64,000 bases of DNA from Jatrophihabitans_A sp035248685 (GTDB lineage: Bacteria; Actinomycetota; Actinomycetes; Mycobacteriales; Jatrophihabitantaceae), in contig DATFHF010000081.1 in NCBI GenBank assembly GCA_035248685.1, positions 73,071 through 137,070 of the forward strand, written 5' to 3'. Made by a program: the position numbers and the translations under genes. The notes beneath the pieces were generated by a model, which worked only from the letters and a program-made list of their open reading frames with translations, was not told the DNA's origin and made no database searches. This document shows, piece after piece, positions 44,693 through 54,214 of this stretch (its first letter is position 1; each line of letters starts with the position of its first letter).

Positions 44693-46681
44693 ATGGAGCA
44701 GGCATTCGGTTCGGTGCTGGTGGCCAACCGCGGTGAGATCGCCCGGCGGATCTTCCACAGCTGCCGGGCGTTGGGACTGGGCACGGTGGCGGTGTATGCC
44801 GACCCGGACGCCGATTCACCGCACGTGGCCGAGGCCGATTGTGCCGTCCGGTTACCTGGATCCGCGGCGGCAGACAGCTACCTGCGTGCCGAGCTGATCA
44901 TTGAAGCCGCCCACCGGGCCGGTGCTGAGGCGGTGCATCCCGGCTACGGCTTCCTCGCCGAGAACGCGGAGTTCGCCCGCGCCGTGCAGGCCGCCGGCCT
45001 GGCCTGGATCGGACCTCCGGCAGCCGCGATCGAGCTAATGGGTGACAAGGTTCGGGCCAAGCAGCTGATGGCGGCAGCCGGGGTACCGGTGTTGACGCAG
45101 CTCGACCCGGCCAGCATCCGTGAACCAGATTTACCCGTCATTATCAAGGCATCCGCCGGCGGCGGTGGCCGCGGCATGCGGATCGTGCGCACTACGGCCG
45201 AACTGGCCGGACAGCTGGCGTCGGCTCGCGGCGAGGCCGAGCGATCGTTCGGCAACAGCGGAGTGTTCTGCGAGCGCTACCTGGCCACCGGCCGGCACCT
45301 GGAGGTCCAGCTGCTGGCCGACCAGCACGGCACCATCTGGCAGCTCGGTGAGCGGGAATGCTCGGTGCAACGCCGGCACCAGAAGATCATCGAAGAGTCA
45401 CCGTCCCCACTGGCCGAACGGCTGCCGGGCCTGCGCGAGCGGCTCGGCGCGGCGGCGGTGGCCGCGGCCCGTGCGGTCGGCTACACCGGGGCGGGCACCG
45501 TGGAGTTCATCGTCGACGGCGACGGCGAGTGCTACTTCCTGGAAATGAACACCCGGTTACAGGTCGAGCACCCGGTCACCGAGGCCCGTACCGGGCTGGA
45601 TCTGGTGCGGTTGCAGTTGGAGCTCGCCGCCGGTGCCCGGCTGGCGGCGACGCCACCGGCGGCAACCGGGCATGCCATCGAGGTCCGGCTGTACGCCGAG
45701 GACCCGGCCCAGGACTGGCATCCGCAGGTCGGGACACTGCACCGGTTCGACGTCCCCGATGTCACCGGCCACTTCGAACCGGTGTCGGACGGGCTGCGGC
45801 TGGACTCGGCCGTCGGCGACGGTTACCGGCTGAGCCCGCATTACGACCCGATGCTGGCGAAGCTGGTCTGTGCCGGGGCCGATCGACACCAGGTGGCGCG
45901 CCGGCTCGCCGCCGCGCTGGCCGGTGCCACCATCCACGGGCTACCGACCAACCGGGATCTGCTGGTGCGGGTGTTGCGCCACCCGACCTTCCTACGCGGG
46001 GACGCCGACACCAGCTTTCTTCAGACGGCGGACGGTTCGCTCACCACCCCGCTGGCGGACGAGCCCGCCGAGCAGCTGTCGGCGCTGGCGGCCGCGCTGG
46101 CCGGGTCGGCCGTCCACCGCCAGCAGTTGCCGGTGCCGCCCGGCATGCCCAGTGGCTGGCGCAATGTGGCGTCCCAGCCGCAGCGGGTGAGCTACCGCGG
46201 ACGGCACGGCCTGCACCAGCTCGGTTACCGCTGGCGAGGATCCGCGGTGTCTGTCGAGGGAATCTCACCGGCAGCGGTCGAGCTACCGGTACCGGCCTGC
46301 ACCCCGGACGAGGTGGTGCTTGAGGTGGACGGACTGCGCCGGACGTTCCGGGTGGCCCGCTATCCGGGGCTGGTGTGCGTCGATTCCGCGCTGGGCCTGG
46401 TCTCGCTGACGCCGGTTGAGCGATTCACCGACCCGGCCGAGCAGCCGGTCGCCGGCTCGCTGCTCGCCCCGCTGCCGGGCGCGGTGGTTCGGCTCGGCAC
46501 CGCGGTGGGCAAGCGGGTGGCCGCCGGCCAGCCACTGCTGTGGATCGAGGCGATGAAGATGGAGCATCCGATCGTGGCCCCGACGGCCGGGACGGTGACC
46601 GAGCTGCCGGTCTCGGTGGGCAGCCAGGTCGGCACCGGCGACCTGCTGGCAGTGCTCGGCTCGCCGGCCGGTCCACAGTGA
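44693..46681 (+). CDS. Acyl-CoA carboxylase alpha subunit (biotin carboxylase + BCCP)
   Basis: A 662-residue protein: biotin carboxylase N-domain (VLVANRGEIARRIFHSC), ATP-grasp (VIIKASAGGGGRGMRIV, EMNTRLQVEHPVTE), C-domain, a linker, and a biotin carrier domain with Lys622 in EAMKMEHP. It carboxylates biotin with ATP and bicarbonate for the beta subunit. The family resembles AccA/MccA-type alpha chains. ATG 44693 is preceded by gaggc. The stop overlaps the TetR start (GTGA). Completeness suggests a working carboxylase. Confidence 0.95.
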   Translation: MEQAFGSVLVANRGEIARRIFHSCRALGLGTVAVYADPDADSPHVAEADCAVRLPGSAAADSYLRAELIIEAAHRAGAEAVHPGYGFLAENAEFARAVQAAGLAWIGPPAAAIELMGDKVRAKQLMAAAGVPVLTQLDPASIREPDLPVIIKASAGGGGRGMRIVRTTAELAGQLASARGEAERSFGNSGVFCERYLATGRHLEVQLLADQHGTIWQLGERECSVQRRHQKIIEESPSPLAERLPGLRERLGAAAVAAARAVGYTGAGTVEFIVDGDGECYFLEMNTRLQVEHPVTEARTGLDLVRLQLELAAGARLAATPPAATGHAIEVRLYAEDPAQDWHPQVGTLHRFDVPDVTGHFEPVSDGLRLDSAVGDGYRLSPHYDPMLAKLVCAGADRHQVARRLAAALAGATIHGLPTNRDLLVRVLRHPTFLRGDADTSFLQTADGSLTTPLADEPAEQLSALAAALAGSAVHRQQLPVPPGMPSGWRNVASQPQRVSYRGRHGLHQLGYRWRGSAVSVEGISPAAVELPVPACTPDEVVLEVDGLRRTFRVARYPGLVCVDSALGLVSLTPVERFTDPAEQPVAGSLLAPLPGAVVRLGTAVGKRVAAGQPLLWIEAMKMEHPIVAPTAGTVTELPVSVGSQVGTGDLLAVLGSPAGPQ

Positions 46682-47286
46682 CCGCGACCCACCGGCCACC
46701 GCAGCAGGATCGCAGCCGGCTGACCAGGCGCCGGCTGCTGGACGCCGCCGTGGAATCGCTGGCCGAGGCAGGATGGACGGCTACCTCGGTGGCGATGGTC
46801 GCCGCGCGGGCCGGGGTGTCTCGGGGTGCCGCGCAACACCATTTCCGCACCCGGGAATCGTTGTTCGAGGCGGCGGTGGATCACATCGGCCAGCAGCGGC
46901 TGGCCGAGCTGAAGCAGGCGGCCGTCGAGCTGCCGGACGGGCCGGCCCGCACCGAGGCGGTACTGACCGCCTTGGTGGCCACCTACACCGGGCCGCTGTT
47001 CCGGGCCGCCTTGCAGGTCTGGACGGCCGCCTCGTCCGAACCGGCGTTGCGGGTGCAGCTGATCCCGCTGGAGGCCGAGTTGGGCCGGCGGGCGCACGCG
47101 CTGGCCGTGGAACTACTCGGCGTGGACGAGTCGGTGGCCGGCGTGCGGGAAACCGTGCAGGCCTCCCTGGACCTGGCCCGCGGGCTCGGCCTGGCCGACG
47201 TGCTGCATGACGATTCCCGCCGTCGCCGCCGGGTGATTCGGCAATGGGCGCAGATCCTGGACGACCGGCTCGACTCCGTCCACTGA
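46678..47286 (+). CDS. TetR family regulator of the AtuA/acyl-CoA carboxylase operon
   Basis: A 202-residue TetR. The DNA-binding part reads RRRLLDAAVESLAEAGWTATSVAMVAARAGVSRGAAQHHFRTRESLF. The C-terminal part (TYTGPLFRAALQVWTAASSEPALRVQL) is that of TetR_C-type acyl-CoA or fatty-acid responsive regulators. GTG 46678 overlaps the carboxylase alpha stop. Being last in the operon, it probably represses the operon through the palindrome at 40562-40573 and is released by an acyl-CoA of the pathway. The ligand is a guess. Confidence 0.88.
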   Translation: MTATHRPPQQDRSRLTRRRLLDAAVESLAEAGWTATSVAMVAARAGVSRGAAQHHFRTRESLFEAAVDHIGQQRLAELKQAAVELPDGPARTEAVLTALVATYTGPLFRAALQVWTAASSEPALRVQLIPLEAELGRRAHALAVELLGVDESVAGVRETVQASLDLARGLGLADVLHDDSRRRRRVIRQWAQILDDRLDSVH

Positions 47287-47320
47287 CCGGGCTCGGTGGC
47301 GCATTAGCTCAGCCGGTTAT

Positions 47321-47326
47321 TAAGCT
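47321..47326 (+). promoter_or_regulatory. Leaderless -10 box (TAAGCT) for the Tricorn protease
   Basis: TAAGCT is followed by 8 bases and ATG 47335. An overlapping TATTAA offers an alternative box. Confidence 0.5.
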
Positions 47327-47334
47327 TTCGCTTC

Positions 47335-50300
47335 ATGACTGAATCGGGCTACCTGCGTTATCCCCATATCGTCGGAGAGCAGGTGGTTTTCACCGCCGAG
47401 GACGACGTCTGGCTGGCTTCCGCGGCCGGCGGACCGGCCTTTCGGCTGACCGCCGACCAGGTGCCGGTAGCCGGGCCGCGGTTGTCGCCGGACGGCGCCA
47501 CCATGGCATGGCTGTCCCGGCGCCGCGGCGAACCGGACGTGTTCGTGATGCCGGTCGCCGGCGGGCCGATCCGCCAGGTCAGCTACTTCGGCCATACCAA
47601 CACCGCGGTGCTCGGTTTCGCGCCGGACGGCCGGCTGCTCGTGTGCTCGGCCGGCAGCCAGCCATTCCGTTCGCACTACTGGGCCTATGCCATCGACCTG
47701 TCCGACGCCGACCCGACTCCGCAGCGGTTGCCGTACGGGCCGGCCAACGCGGTCGCGTACGGCCCGTCCGGCGCGGTGGTGGTCGGCAGTGGGGCATTGC
47801 GCGACTACGCGCACTGGAAGCGGTACCGAGGTGGCACCGCCGGACGGCTCTGGCTCGACTCGGACGGTTCCGGCACGTTCAGCGAGCTGTTGCCGGAGCT
47901 GGCCGGTCCCAAGATCTGCCCCTGTTGGCAGGGCGACCGGTTGGCGTTCCTGGCCGATTTCGAGGGCCACGGCAATGTGTATTCGGTGGCCGCCGACGGC
48001 AGTGATCTGCGCCGGCACACCGACCACTCCCGTTTCTACGCCCGGTCGCTGGCCGGCGACGGAAACCGGTTGGCCTACCAGCACGCCGGCGAGCTGTGGT
48101 TGTTGGACGAACTGTCACCGACCTCGGCTGCTCAACGGTTGGAGATCAGCCTGGCCAGCCCGCGCTCCGGCCGGGCTGCGATACCGCTCAACGCGGCCGA
48201 CCACATCGGCGCGCTGACCGTGGACCGGACCGCCCGGGCCAGCGCGGTCGAGATACGCGGCAACATCATCTGGCTGACCCACCGCAACGGGCCGGCCCGG
48301 GTGGTCGCCGGCGCGCCCGGCGTTCGGCACCGCAGCCCGGTCATCCTGGCCGGAGCCGACTCCGGCGCCAGCACCGACCCAGCCGATTCCGAAGCGGGCC
48401 GCGACTCGGTGGCCTACCTGTCCAGCGCCGAAGGCCCGGACGCGATCGAGATAGCCACGCCGGACGGGCGCACCCAGCGGTTCGGCGCCGGCAAGATCGG
48501 CCGCGTGCTGGAGCTGGTGGCCGCCCCGGACGGCAGCCGGCTGGCGGCGGTCACCCACGACGCCCGGCTGCTGCTGATCAGCCCGGACGGTGCCATCACC
48601 GAGTTGGAGCGCAACGAGTTCGGCGACTTCTCCGACCTCAGCTTCTCCCCGGACTCGCAATGGCTGGCCTACGCCGCCGAGCAAAAGACCGCGGAGATGC
48701 GCAGCATCCGGCTGGTCGAACTGGCCAGTGGCACCATCACCGCGATCACCGGTCACCGCTTCGACGACTTCCAGCCGGCGTTCAGCCTGGACGGCAAGTA
48801 CCTTGCCTTCCTGTCCGCGCGTACCTTCGACCCGGTCTACGACTCACACGCCTTCGACCTGTCGTTCCCGTTGGCCATCCGGCCCTACCTGGTCACCCTC
48901 GCCGCCGACACTCCGTCGCCGTTCGACCCGGAACTGGCCGGCCAGGCCAGCCGTCCGCCGACCGGATCCGATGACGCCGCGGCAGCGACCCCGGTCCGGG
49001 TGGACCTGGAAGACATCGGCGAGCGGATCGTGGCGTTCCCGGTGCCGGCCGGGCGCCTGGAGAAACTGCGCGCGGTCAAGGCCGGCTTCCTGTGGACCGA
49101 CGCGCCGGTCGCCGGCGAGCTCGGCGAGGCCCGGTTGCCGGAGGGAGACATCCGGCCGTCGGTGCAACTCTGGGACTTCGCCAAGCGCAAGTGCGTCCAA
49201 CTGGCCGAGCATGTCGATGCGGTGCACGTCGCGGCCGACGGCAGCGCGCTGGTGCTACGCGACCACGCCAACCTGCGGGTGGTTCCGTCGGATCGCAAGG
49301 CCGAGGAGGGCAGCGACGACGTCATCAAGGTCGATCTGGACCGGATCCGGCTCACCGTCGACCCGCCCGCCGAATGGGCGCAGGAGCTGGACGAGACCGG
49401 CCGGCTGATGGCCGAGCACTACTGGATAGCCGACATGGCCGGCATCGACTGGGAGGCCGAGGTCGACAAGTACCGGCCGTTCATCGACCGGATCGCCACC
49501 CGGGACGACCTGTCCGATGTGCTGTGGGAGATCAACGGGGAAACCGGCTCGTCGCATGCCTACGAGACACCGCCGCCGGCGAAGAAGGATCCGCTGCTGC
49601 AACCGGCCTACCTGGGCGCCGACCTGAGCCGCAGTCCGGACGGCGCCTGGATCGTCGACCGGGTCATCCGGGGCGACAACTCCTCACGGATGGCGCGTTC
49701 GCCGCTGACCGCACCTGGCGTCGGGGTGCGCGCCGGCGACCGGATCGTGGCGATCAACGGCCGCCCGGTCGGTCCGGCCGGCCCGGCCGAGCTATTGCGT
49801 GGCACCGCCGGCAAGCCGGTGGAGCTGCGGGTCGAGCGTGCCGGCGTCCAGCGATCGGTGGCGGTGATCCCGCTGCCCGGCGACACCGAGCTGCGCTACT
49901 TGGACTGGGTCGCCCAGCGACGGTCGCTGGTGCACGAGGCCAGCGGTGGCCGGATCGGTTACGTCCACATACCGGACATGGTGGCCTCCGGCTGGGCGGC
50001 CTTCCACCGGGACCTGCCGATCGAGGTGGAGCGGGACGCGCTGCTGGTCGACACCCGGGACAACGCCGGTGGGCACGTATCGCAGCTGGTGATCGAGAAG
50101 CTGTCCCGGCCACTGATCGGCTGGGGCACCGCCCGCCACCGGCACCAGGAGAGCTACCCGGGTGGCGCGCCGCGCGGACCGCTGGCCTCGCTGGCCAACG
50201 AGTGGGCCGGCTCCGACGGTGACATCGTCAACGCGGCGTTCCAGGCCCTGGGACTCGGCCCGGTGATCGGCACCCGCACCTGGGGTGGCGTGATCGGCAT

Positions 50301-50577
50301 CGACGGCCGGTACAAGCTGGTGGACGGCACCGCGGTCACCCAACCCCGGTTCGCGTTCTGGTTCGAGCGGTATGGCTGGGGGGTAGAAAACCACGGGGTC
50401 GATCCGAACCAGGTGGTGGACTTCCCACCGCATGCCTGGGGCGCTGGCGCGGATCCGCAGCTAGCGGCCGGCATCGCCTACCTGCTGGCCGAGCTCGAGC
50501 GCCGGCCACCCCGTCCGATGCCTGACCTGGCCAACCGGCCGGAGCGGCGCGCACCGGAGCTGCCACCGCGGCCTTGA
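47335..50577 (+). CDS. Tricorn-type S41 family protease
   Basis: A 1080-residue protein of full Tricorn length. The N-terminal ~650 residues are a two-part beta-propeller (YLRYPHIVGEQVVFTAEDDVWLA opening; repeated SPDG and AYLS blades). The C-terminal part has HYWIADMAGIDWEAEVDKYRPFI and GETGSSHAYE with the catalytic His, a PDZ domain (GVRAGDRIVAINGRPVG), and YVHIPDMVASGW followed by VDTRDNAGGHVSQLVIEKL, where the serine nucleophile sits in the tricorn position. It degrades oligopeptides released by larger proteases in the cytoplasm. No signal peptide. Peptides could feed pathways such as the transporter downstream, but that link is only speculative. Confidence 0.92.
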   Translation: MTESGYLRYPHIVGEQVVFTAEDDVWLASAAGGPAFRLTADQVPVAGPRLSPDGATMAWLSRRRGEPDVFVMPVAGGPIRQVSYFGHTNTAVLGFAPDGRLLVCSAGSQPFRSHYWAYAIDLSDADPTPQRLPYGPANAVAYGPSGAVVVGSGALRDYAHWKRYRGGTAGRLWLDSDGSGTFSELLPELAGPKICPCWQGDRLAFLADFEGHGNVYSVAADGSDLRRHTDHSRFYARSLAGDGNRLAYQHAGELWLLDELSPTSAAQRLEISLASPRSGRAAIPLNAADHIGALTVDRTARASAVEIRGNIIWLTHRNGPARVVAGAPGVRHRSPVILAGADSGASTDPADSEAGRDSVAYLSSAEGPDAIEIATPDGRTQRFGAGKIGRVLELVAAPDGSRLAAVTHDARLLLISPDGAITELERNEFGDFSDLSFSPDSQWLAYAAEQKTAEMRSIRLVELASGTITAITGHRFDDFQPAFSLDGKYLAFLSARTFDPVYDSHAFDLSFPLAIRPYLVTLAADTPSPFDPELAGQASRPPTGSDDAAAATPVRVDLEDIGERIVAFPVPAGRLEKLRAVKAGFLWTDAPVAGELGEARLPEGDIRPSVQLWDFAKRKCVQLAEHVDAVHVAADGSALVLRDHANLRVVPSDRKAEEGSDDVIKVDLDRIRLTVDPPAEWAQELDETGRLMAEHYWIADMAGIDWEAEVDKYRPFIDRIATRDDLSDVLWEINGETGSSHAYETPPPAKKDPLLQPAYLGADLSRSPDGAWIVDRVIRGDNSSRMARSPLTAPGVGVRAGDRIVAINGRPVGPAGPAELLRGTAGKPVELRVERAGVQRSVAVIPLPGDTELRYLDWVAQRRSLVHEASGGRIGYVHIPDMVASGWAAFHRDLPIEVERDALLVDTRDNAGGHVSQLVIEKLSRPLIGWGTARHRHQESYPGGAPRGPLASLANEWAGSDGDIVNAAFQALGLGPVIGTRTWGGVIGIDGRYKLVDGTAVTQPRFAFWFERYGWGVENHGVDPNQVVDFPPHAWGAGADPQLAAGIAYLLAELERRPPRPMPDLANRPERRAPELPPRP

Positions 50578-50631
50578 CCGAGGCGGCTCGATGGACGGAG
50601 CACCACCGCCAGGATGGGATGATGGTGGGCG

Positions 50632-51177
50632 ATGTCCACCGAGCAGCCACCGCAGCAGGAGCCTCAGACCAGTCAGCTGGCTGAGGCGTCCGGCGACCTG
50701 GTCGCGATGTCGTTCCCGGGTGCCAGGCGGGTGGCCGGCTGGCTGTTCTGGGTCGTCTTCCCGGCGCTGTGCCTGGCCGCAATCGCGATCGCGGCCGGAA
50801 ACCTCGGTGATCACATCGGCAAGAAGCCGGACGGCATCCGCGGCACCTTCGTGGTCACGCCCCGGTCCTGCAACCAGGGGATCTGCTCCTTCGGCGGACT
50901 GTTCACCAGCGATGACGGCACGATCAAGAACCTGCCGCTGCTGGGCGATCCGCGGTGGAAGACGGCCGACGTCCACCACGTCACCTTCGACCCGCGCAGC
51001 GTCGAGGTCACCGCACTGCCCGCGCACTGGAATCCGACCGGGTCGGTGGTTGCCGCGGTCGGCGCGCTGACCTACCTCGGTGTGCTCGGCTACTTGCTGG
51101 CCGAGGGTCGCCGAGCCCGCCGGCATCCGGATCGGGCCGCACCGGCCGCGACCACGACGGCCGCCGTCTCCTACTGA
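50632..51177 (+). CDS. Two-TM membrane protein, unknown function
   Basis: A 181-residue protein. A disordered Gln/Pro-rich N-terminus precedes a span (WLFWVVFPALCLAAIAIAAG), an ~85-residue external domain with two cysteines (SCNQGICSFGG) and a repeated TF/VT beta pattern, and a second span (SVVAAVGALTYLGVLGYLLAEG). A basic and then Ala/Thr-rich tail follows. It is upstream of typA on the same strand. I cannot name a family. The cysteines probably form a disulfide in the external loop. Confidence 0.7.
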   Translation: MSTEQPPQQEPQTSQLAEASGDLVAMSFPGARRVAGWLFWVVFPALCLAAIAIAAGNLGDHIGKKPDGIRGTFVVTPRSCNQGICSFGGLFTSDDGTIKNLPLLGDPRWKTADVHHVTFDPRSVEVTALPAHWNPTGSVVAAVGALTYLGVLGYLLAEGRRARRHPDRAAPAATTTAAVSY

Positions 51178-51232
51178 AATCCCAGCCCACGACCGGCGGG
51201 CAACGGCCCGTCCGGACTACGAGAGAAGAGTC

Positions 51233-53134
51233 ATGCTGCACCAGAGCGCTGCCCGCCCCCGCAACGACGCGGTCCGCGGGTCGATCCGCAACGTCGCCAT
51301 CGTGGCGCATGTCGACCACGGCAAGACCACCCTGGTCGACGCCATGCTATGGCAGACCGGGGCCTTCGGTGCGCACGATCATGTCGACGAGCGGGCGATG
51401 GATTCCAACGACCTGGAACGGGAAAAGGGCATCACGATCCTGGCCAAGAACACCGCCGTCAACTACCTGACCCCCGACGGCGAAAAGATGATCATCAACA
51501 TCATCGACACCCCGGGTCACGCCGATTTCGGCGGTGAGGTCGAGCGCGGACTGTCCATGGTGGACGGCATCGTGCTGTTGGTGGACGCCTCCGAAGGCCC
51601 GCTGCCGCAGACTCGGTTCGTGCTGCGCAAGGCGTTGGAAGGCAAGCTTCCGGTGATCCTGGTGGTCAACAAGGTGGACCGTCCGGACAGCCGGATCGCC
51701 GAGGTGATCGACGAAACCTACGAGTTGTTCCTGGATCTGGACGCGACCGAGGAGCAGATCGACTTTCCGATCGTCTACGCCTGCGCGCGGGACGGCCGAG
51801 CGTCGCTGAACCGGCCGGCAGACGGCGCGATGCCCGACTCGGTCGACCTGCGGCCGCTGTTCAGCACCATCCTGTCCACCATCCCGGCCCCGGCCTACCG
51901 CGCCGGTGCCCCGCTGCAGGCGCACGTGACCAACCTGGACGCGTCGCCGTTCCTCGGCCGGATCGCGCTGTGCCGGGTGTTCCAAGGCACCATCCGCAAG
52001 GGCCAGCAGGTGGCGTGGTGCCGGCACGACGGCAGCATCGAACGGGTCAAGATCACCGCGTTGTTGATGACCGAGGCGCTGGAACGCAAGCCGGCCGAAG
52101 AGGCCGGCCCCGGCGACATCATCGCGATCGCGGGCATCCCGGAGATCATGATCGGCGACACCCTGGCCGACCTGGACGATCCGCTGCCGTTGCCGCTGAT
52201 CACGGTGGACGAGCCGGCCATCTCGATGACCATCGGCACCAACACCTCGCCGCTGGCCGGGCGCGAGAAGGGCTCCAAGGTAACCGCCCGGCTGGTCAAG
52301 GACCGGCTCGACCGGGAACTGGTCGGCAACGTGTCACTGCGAATCTTGCCCACCGAGCGGCCGGATGCCTGGGAGGTGCAGGGCCGTGGGGAGCTGGCGC
52401 TGGCGATCCTGGTCGAGCAGATGCGTCGGGAGGGCTTCGAGCTGACGGTCGGCAAGCCGCAGGTGGTCACCAAGCAGATCGAGGGCCAGCTGCACGAGCC
52501 GGTGGAGCGGCTCACGGTGGACGCGCCGGAGGAATACCTCGGTGCCATCACCCAGCTGCTGGCGGTACGCAAGGGTCGAATGGAGACCATGACCAACCAC
52601 GGCACCGGTTGGGTGCGAATGGAGTTCCTCGTCCCATCGCGCGGATTGATCGGTTTCAGAACGGAATTCCTCACCGACACCCGAGGCACCGGCATCGTGC
52701 ACCATGTGTTCGAGGACTACGAACCGTGGTTCGGGGAGCTGCGGACCCGCAGCTCCGGCTCGTTGGTTGCCGACCGGGCCGGCGTCGCCACCCCGTTCGC
52801 GATGATCAACCTTCAGGAACGAGGAACCCTATTCGTCGAACCGGCCACCGAGGTGTACGAGGGCATGCTGGTCGGTGAGAACTCCCGCTCCGACGACATG
52901 GACGTCAACATCACCAAGGAGAAAAAGCTTACGAACATGCGGTCTTCCACTGCCGACGAGTTCGAGAAGCTGGTGCCGCCGCGCAAGCTGTCGCTGGAGC
53001 AGTCCTTGGAATTTTGCCGCGAGGACGAGTGCGTGGAGGTCACCCCGTCGACCGTCCGGCTCCGAAAGGTGGTCCTGTCCCAGACCGAGCGTGAGCGGCT
53101 ACGCGGCCGCCGCGCCAAGGCGACCTCTGTCTAA
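51233..53134 (+). CDS. typA: Translational GTPase TypA/BipA
   Basis: A 633-residue TypA. GTPase motifs are IVAHVDHGKTTLVDAML (P-loop), REKGITILAK (switch I), IIDTPGHADFGGEVERGL and VVNKVDRPDSRI. Domain II, EF-G-like III and V, and the TypA-specific C-terminal domain (MTNHGTGWVRMEFLVPSRGLIGFRTEFLTDTRGTG) are all present. It binds the ribosome, assists large-subunit assembly, and is needed for stress adaptation. ATG 51233 has gagagaagag upstream; the frame is open further but without homology. A 61-base hairpin repeat lies 15 bases after the stop and probably ends transcription. Confidence 0.96.
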   Translation: MLHQSAARPRNDAVRGSIRNVAIVAHVDHGKTTLVDAMLWQTGAFGAHDHVDERAMDSNDLEREKGITILAKNTAVNYLTPDGEKMIINIIDTPGHADFGGEVERGLSMVDGIVLLVDASEGPLPQTRFVLRKALEGKLPVILVVNKVDRPDSRIAEVIDETYELFLDLDATEEQIDFPIVYACARDGRASLNRPADGAMPDSVDLRPLFSTILSTIPAPAYRAGAPLQAHVTNLDASPFLGRIALCRVFQGTIRKGQQVAWCRHDGSIERVKITALLMTEALERKPAEEAGPGDIIAIAGIPEIMIGDTLADLDDPLPLPLITVDEPAISMTIGTNTSPLAGREKGSKVTARLVKDRLDRELVGNVSLRILPTERPDAWEVQGRGELALAILVEQMRREGFELTVGKPQVVTKQIEGQLHEPVERLTVDAPEEYLGAITQLLAVRKGRMETMTNHGTGWVRMEFLVPSRGLIGFRTEFLTDTRGTGIVHHVFEDYEPWFGELRTRSSGSLVADRAGVATPFAMINLQERGTLFVEPATEVYEGMLVGENSRSDDMDVNITKEKKLTNMRSSTADEFEKLVPPRKLSLEQSLEFCREDECVEVTPSTVRLRKVVLSQTERERLRGRRAKATSV

Positions 53135-53148
53135 CCTCCCGGTTTGCG

Positions 53149-53209
53149 CATTGTGCGGCCCGGGAAGGCGGTTTTCTGGCCGAAAACCGCCCGTTCGGGC
53201 CGCACAATG
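53149..53209. repeat. 61-bp palindromic repeat, copy 1 (between convergent genes)
   Basis: Outer arms CATTGTGCGGCCCG (53149-53162) and CGGGCCGCACAATG (53196-53209) are perfect reverse complements. An inner pair, GGCGGTTTTC (53167-53176) and GAAAACCGCC (53182-53191), has a 5-base loop, with 4-base spacers on each side. As RNA it would form a long interrupted hairpin, so it can serve as a bidirectional terminator between typA and the convergent nuclease-like gene. The second copy with identical outer arms is at 54215. Confidence 0.75.
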
Positions 53210-53210
53210 G

Positions 53211-54161
53211 CTAGAGGCTCACGGCAGTGACGGGTATGCCGGCCCCGCGAAGTTGAGCCGCCCGACGCAGCGCTGCTTCAAGCCTGGTTCGCAAGGTGGC
53301 CGGCTTCATCGCCTCGGCCCATCCCCACCGCTCAAAGACCAGCCCGTGTTCGGCCAGCCGCTCCTGCCGACGCTTCTCGCGCCACAGCTCTTGGTCGGTG
53401 TACTTGAGCCGGCCGTCGGCCTCGCCGACTAAGCCCAGGCCGTCCCAATAGAAATCGACCCGGGCTAGGAACTCGCCGGCAGACGTGTACAGCGGCACTT
53501 GGATGCGAGGCGCCGGCTGCAGGCTACGCATCGCTAGCCGGCTGACCGACTCGAGCGGGGACTCGCTGCGGCCGTCGACGAGTTCGAGCAATTGCCGTCC
53601 GGAGGACAGGCCGGCTCGGCCCCGACAGGTGGCGTAAACTGCTTCCAGATCCGCGGTCGTACACAAGCCGACATGGATGGCCGCGTCGGCACTTACCACC
53701 CCGGCCGCAAGACCGCACTCTCTGGTCAGGTCGATGCAGCTGCGAGCCACGGACGTGACCTCCACGGTCAGTTGTCCGGCGAGCTGCCATGCCGGGATCG
53801 GCTGCCGATGCACATGCACGGCCGACTCTCGGGTAAGGAACGGTGGCGGCAATGTGATGCAAGGTGTGGCCGGAGTTTGCAACAACGGCAGTCCGTGTAC
53901 GGCAACCGCGGCCGCATGGCTGACCGTCGCGGTTGCGATCCGGAGCGCCGCAGCTACCCCACGCTGAGCAAGCCATTGTCTGCTGTGGGCGTGCGGTGAT
54001 TCAGCGGAGCCGGCAGTCGCGTAAGTCCCTCGTCGGGGCTGGCTGAGCTTGCCGGCTGCTACTGCGCGTTTGAGCTGATCCGGTGACCAACCGGCTTCAA
54101 GGGCCTGATGGTAGGTGAAGACGCCCAATTGCCGGCCGGCCTGCCATGGGATCGAACGCAC
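53211..54161 (-). CDS. Winged-helix/DUF559 nuclease-like protein (AbiEi-like N-terminus)
   Basis: A 316-residue protein. The N-terminal ~60 residues (GVFTYHQALEAGWSPDQLKRAVAAGKLSQPRRGTYA) form the winged-helix domain also found in AbiEi-type antitoxins. The C-terminal ~110 residues match DUF559, a Vsr-like restriction-nuclease fold: SPLESVSRLAMRSL, FLARVDFYWDGLGLVGEADGRLKYTD, with the Glu, Asp and Glu-x-Asp-Gly-x-x-Lys site, then LWREKRRQERLAEHGLVFERWGW. Such actinomycete genes are annotated as antitoxins, but no toxin partner is next to it. GTG is the likely start. It is flanked by two 61-base palindromes. Confidence 0.78.
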   Translation of the reverse strand: MRSIPWQAGRQLGVFTYHQALEAGWSPDQLKRAVAAGKLSQPRRGTYATAGSAESPHAHSRQWLAQRGVAAALRIATATVSHAAAVAVHGLPLLQTPATPCITLPPPFLTRESAVHVHRQPIPAWQLAGQLTVEVTSVARSCIDLTRECGLAAGVVSADAAIHVGLCTTADLEAVYATCRGRAGLSSGRQLLELVDGRSESPLESVSRLAMRSLQPAPRIQVPLYTSAGEFLARVDFYWDGLGLVGEADGRLKYTDQELWREKRRQERLAEHGLVFERWGWAEAMKPATLRTRLEAALRRAAQLRGAGIPVTAVSL

Positions 54162-54214
54162 CCGGCCATCCTGGCTGGTTCTGGGTATCGTCGTTTCGGC
54201 CCTGTGGATAACGG

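Noticed and set aside
47301..47326. tRNA-like 5' sequence with a TAGCTCAGCCGGTTA D-arm
   Set aside because: Only the D-arm resembles a tRNA; there is no anticodon stem, T-arm or acceptor partner before the protease gene begins.
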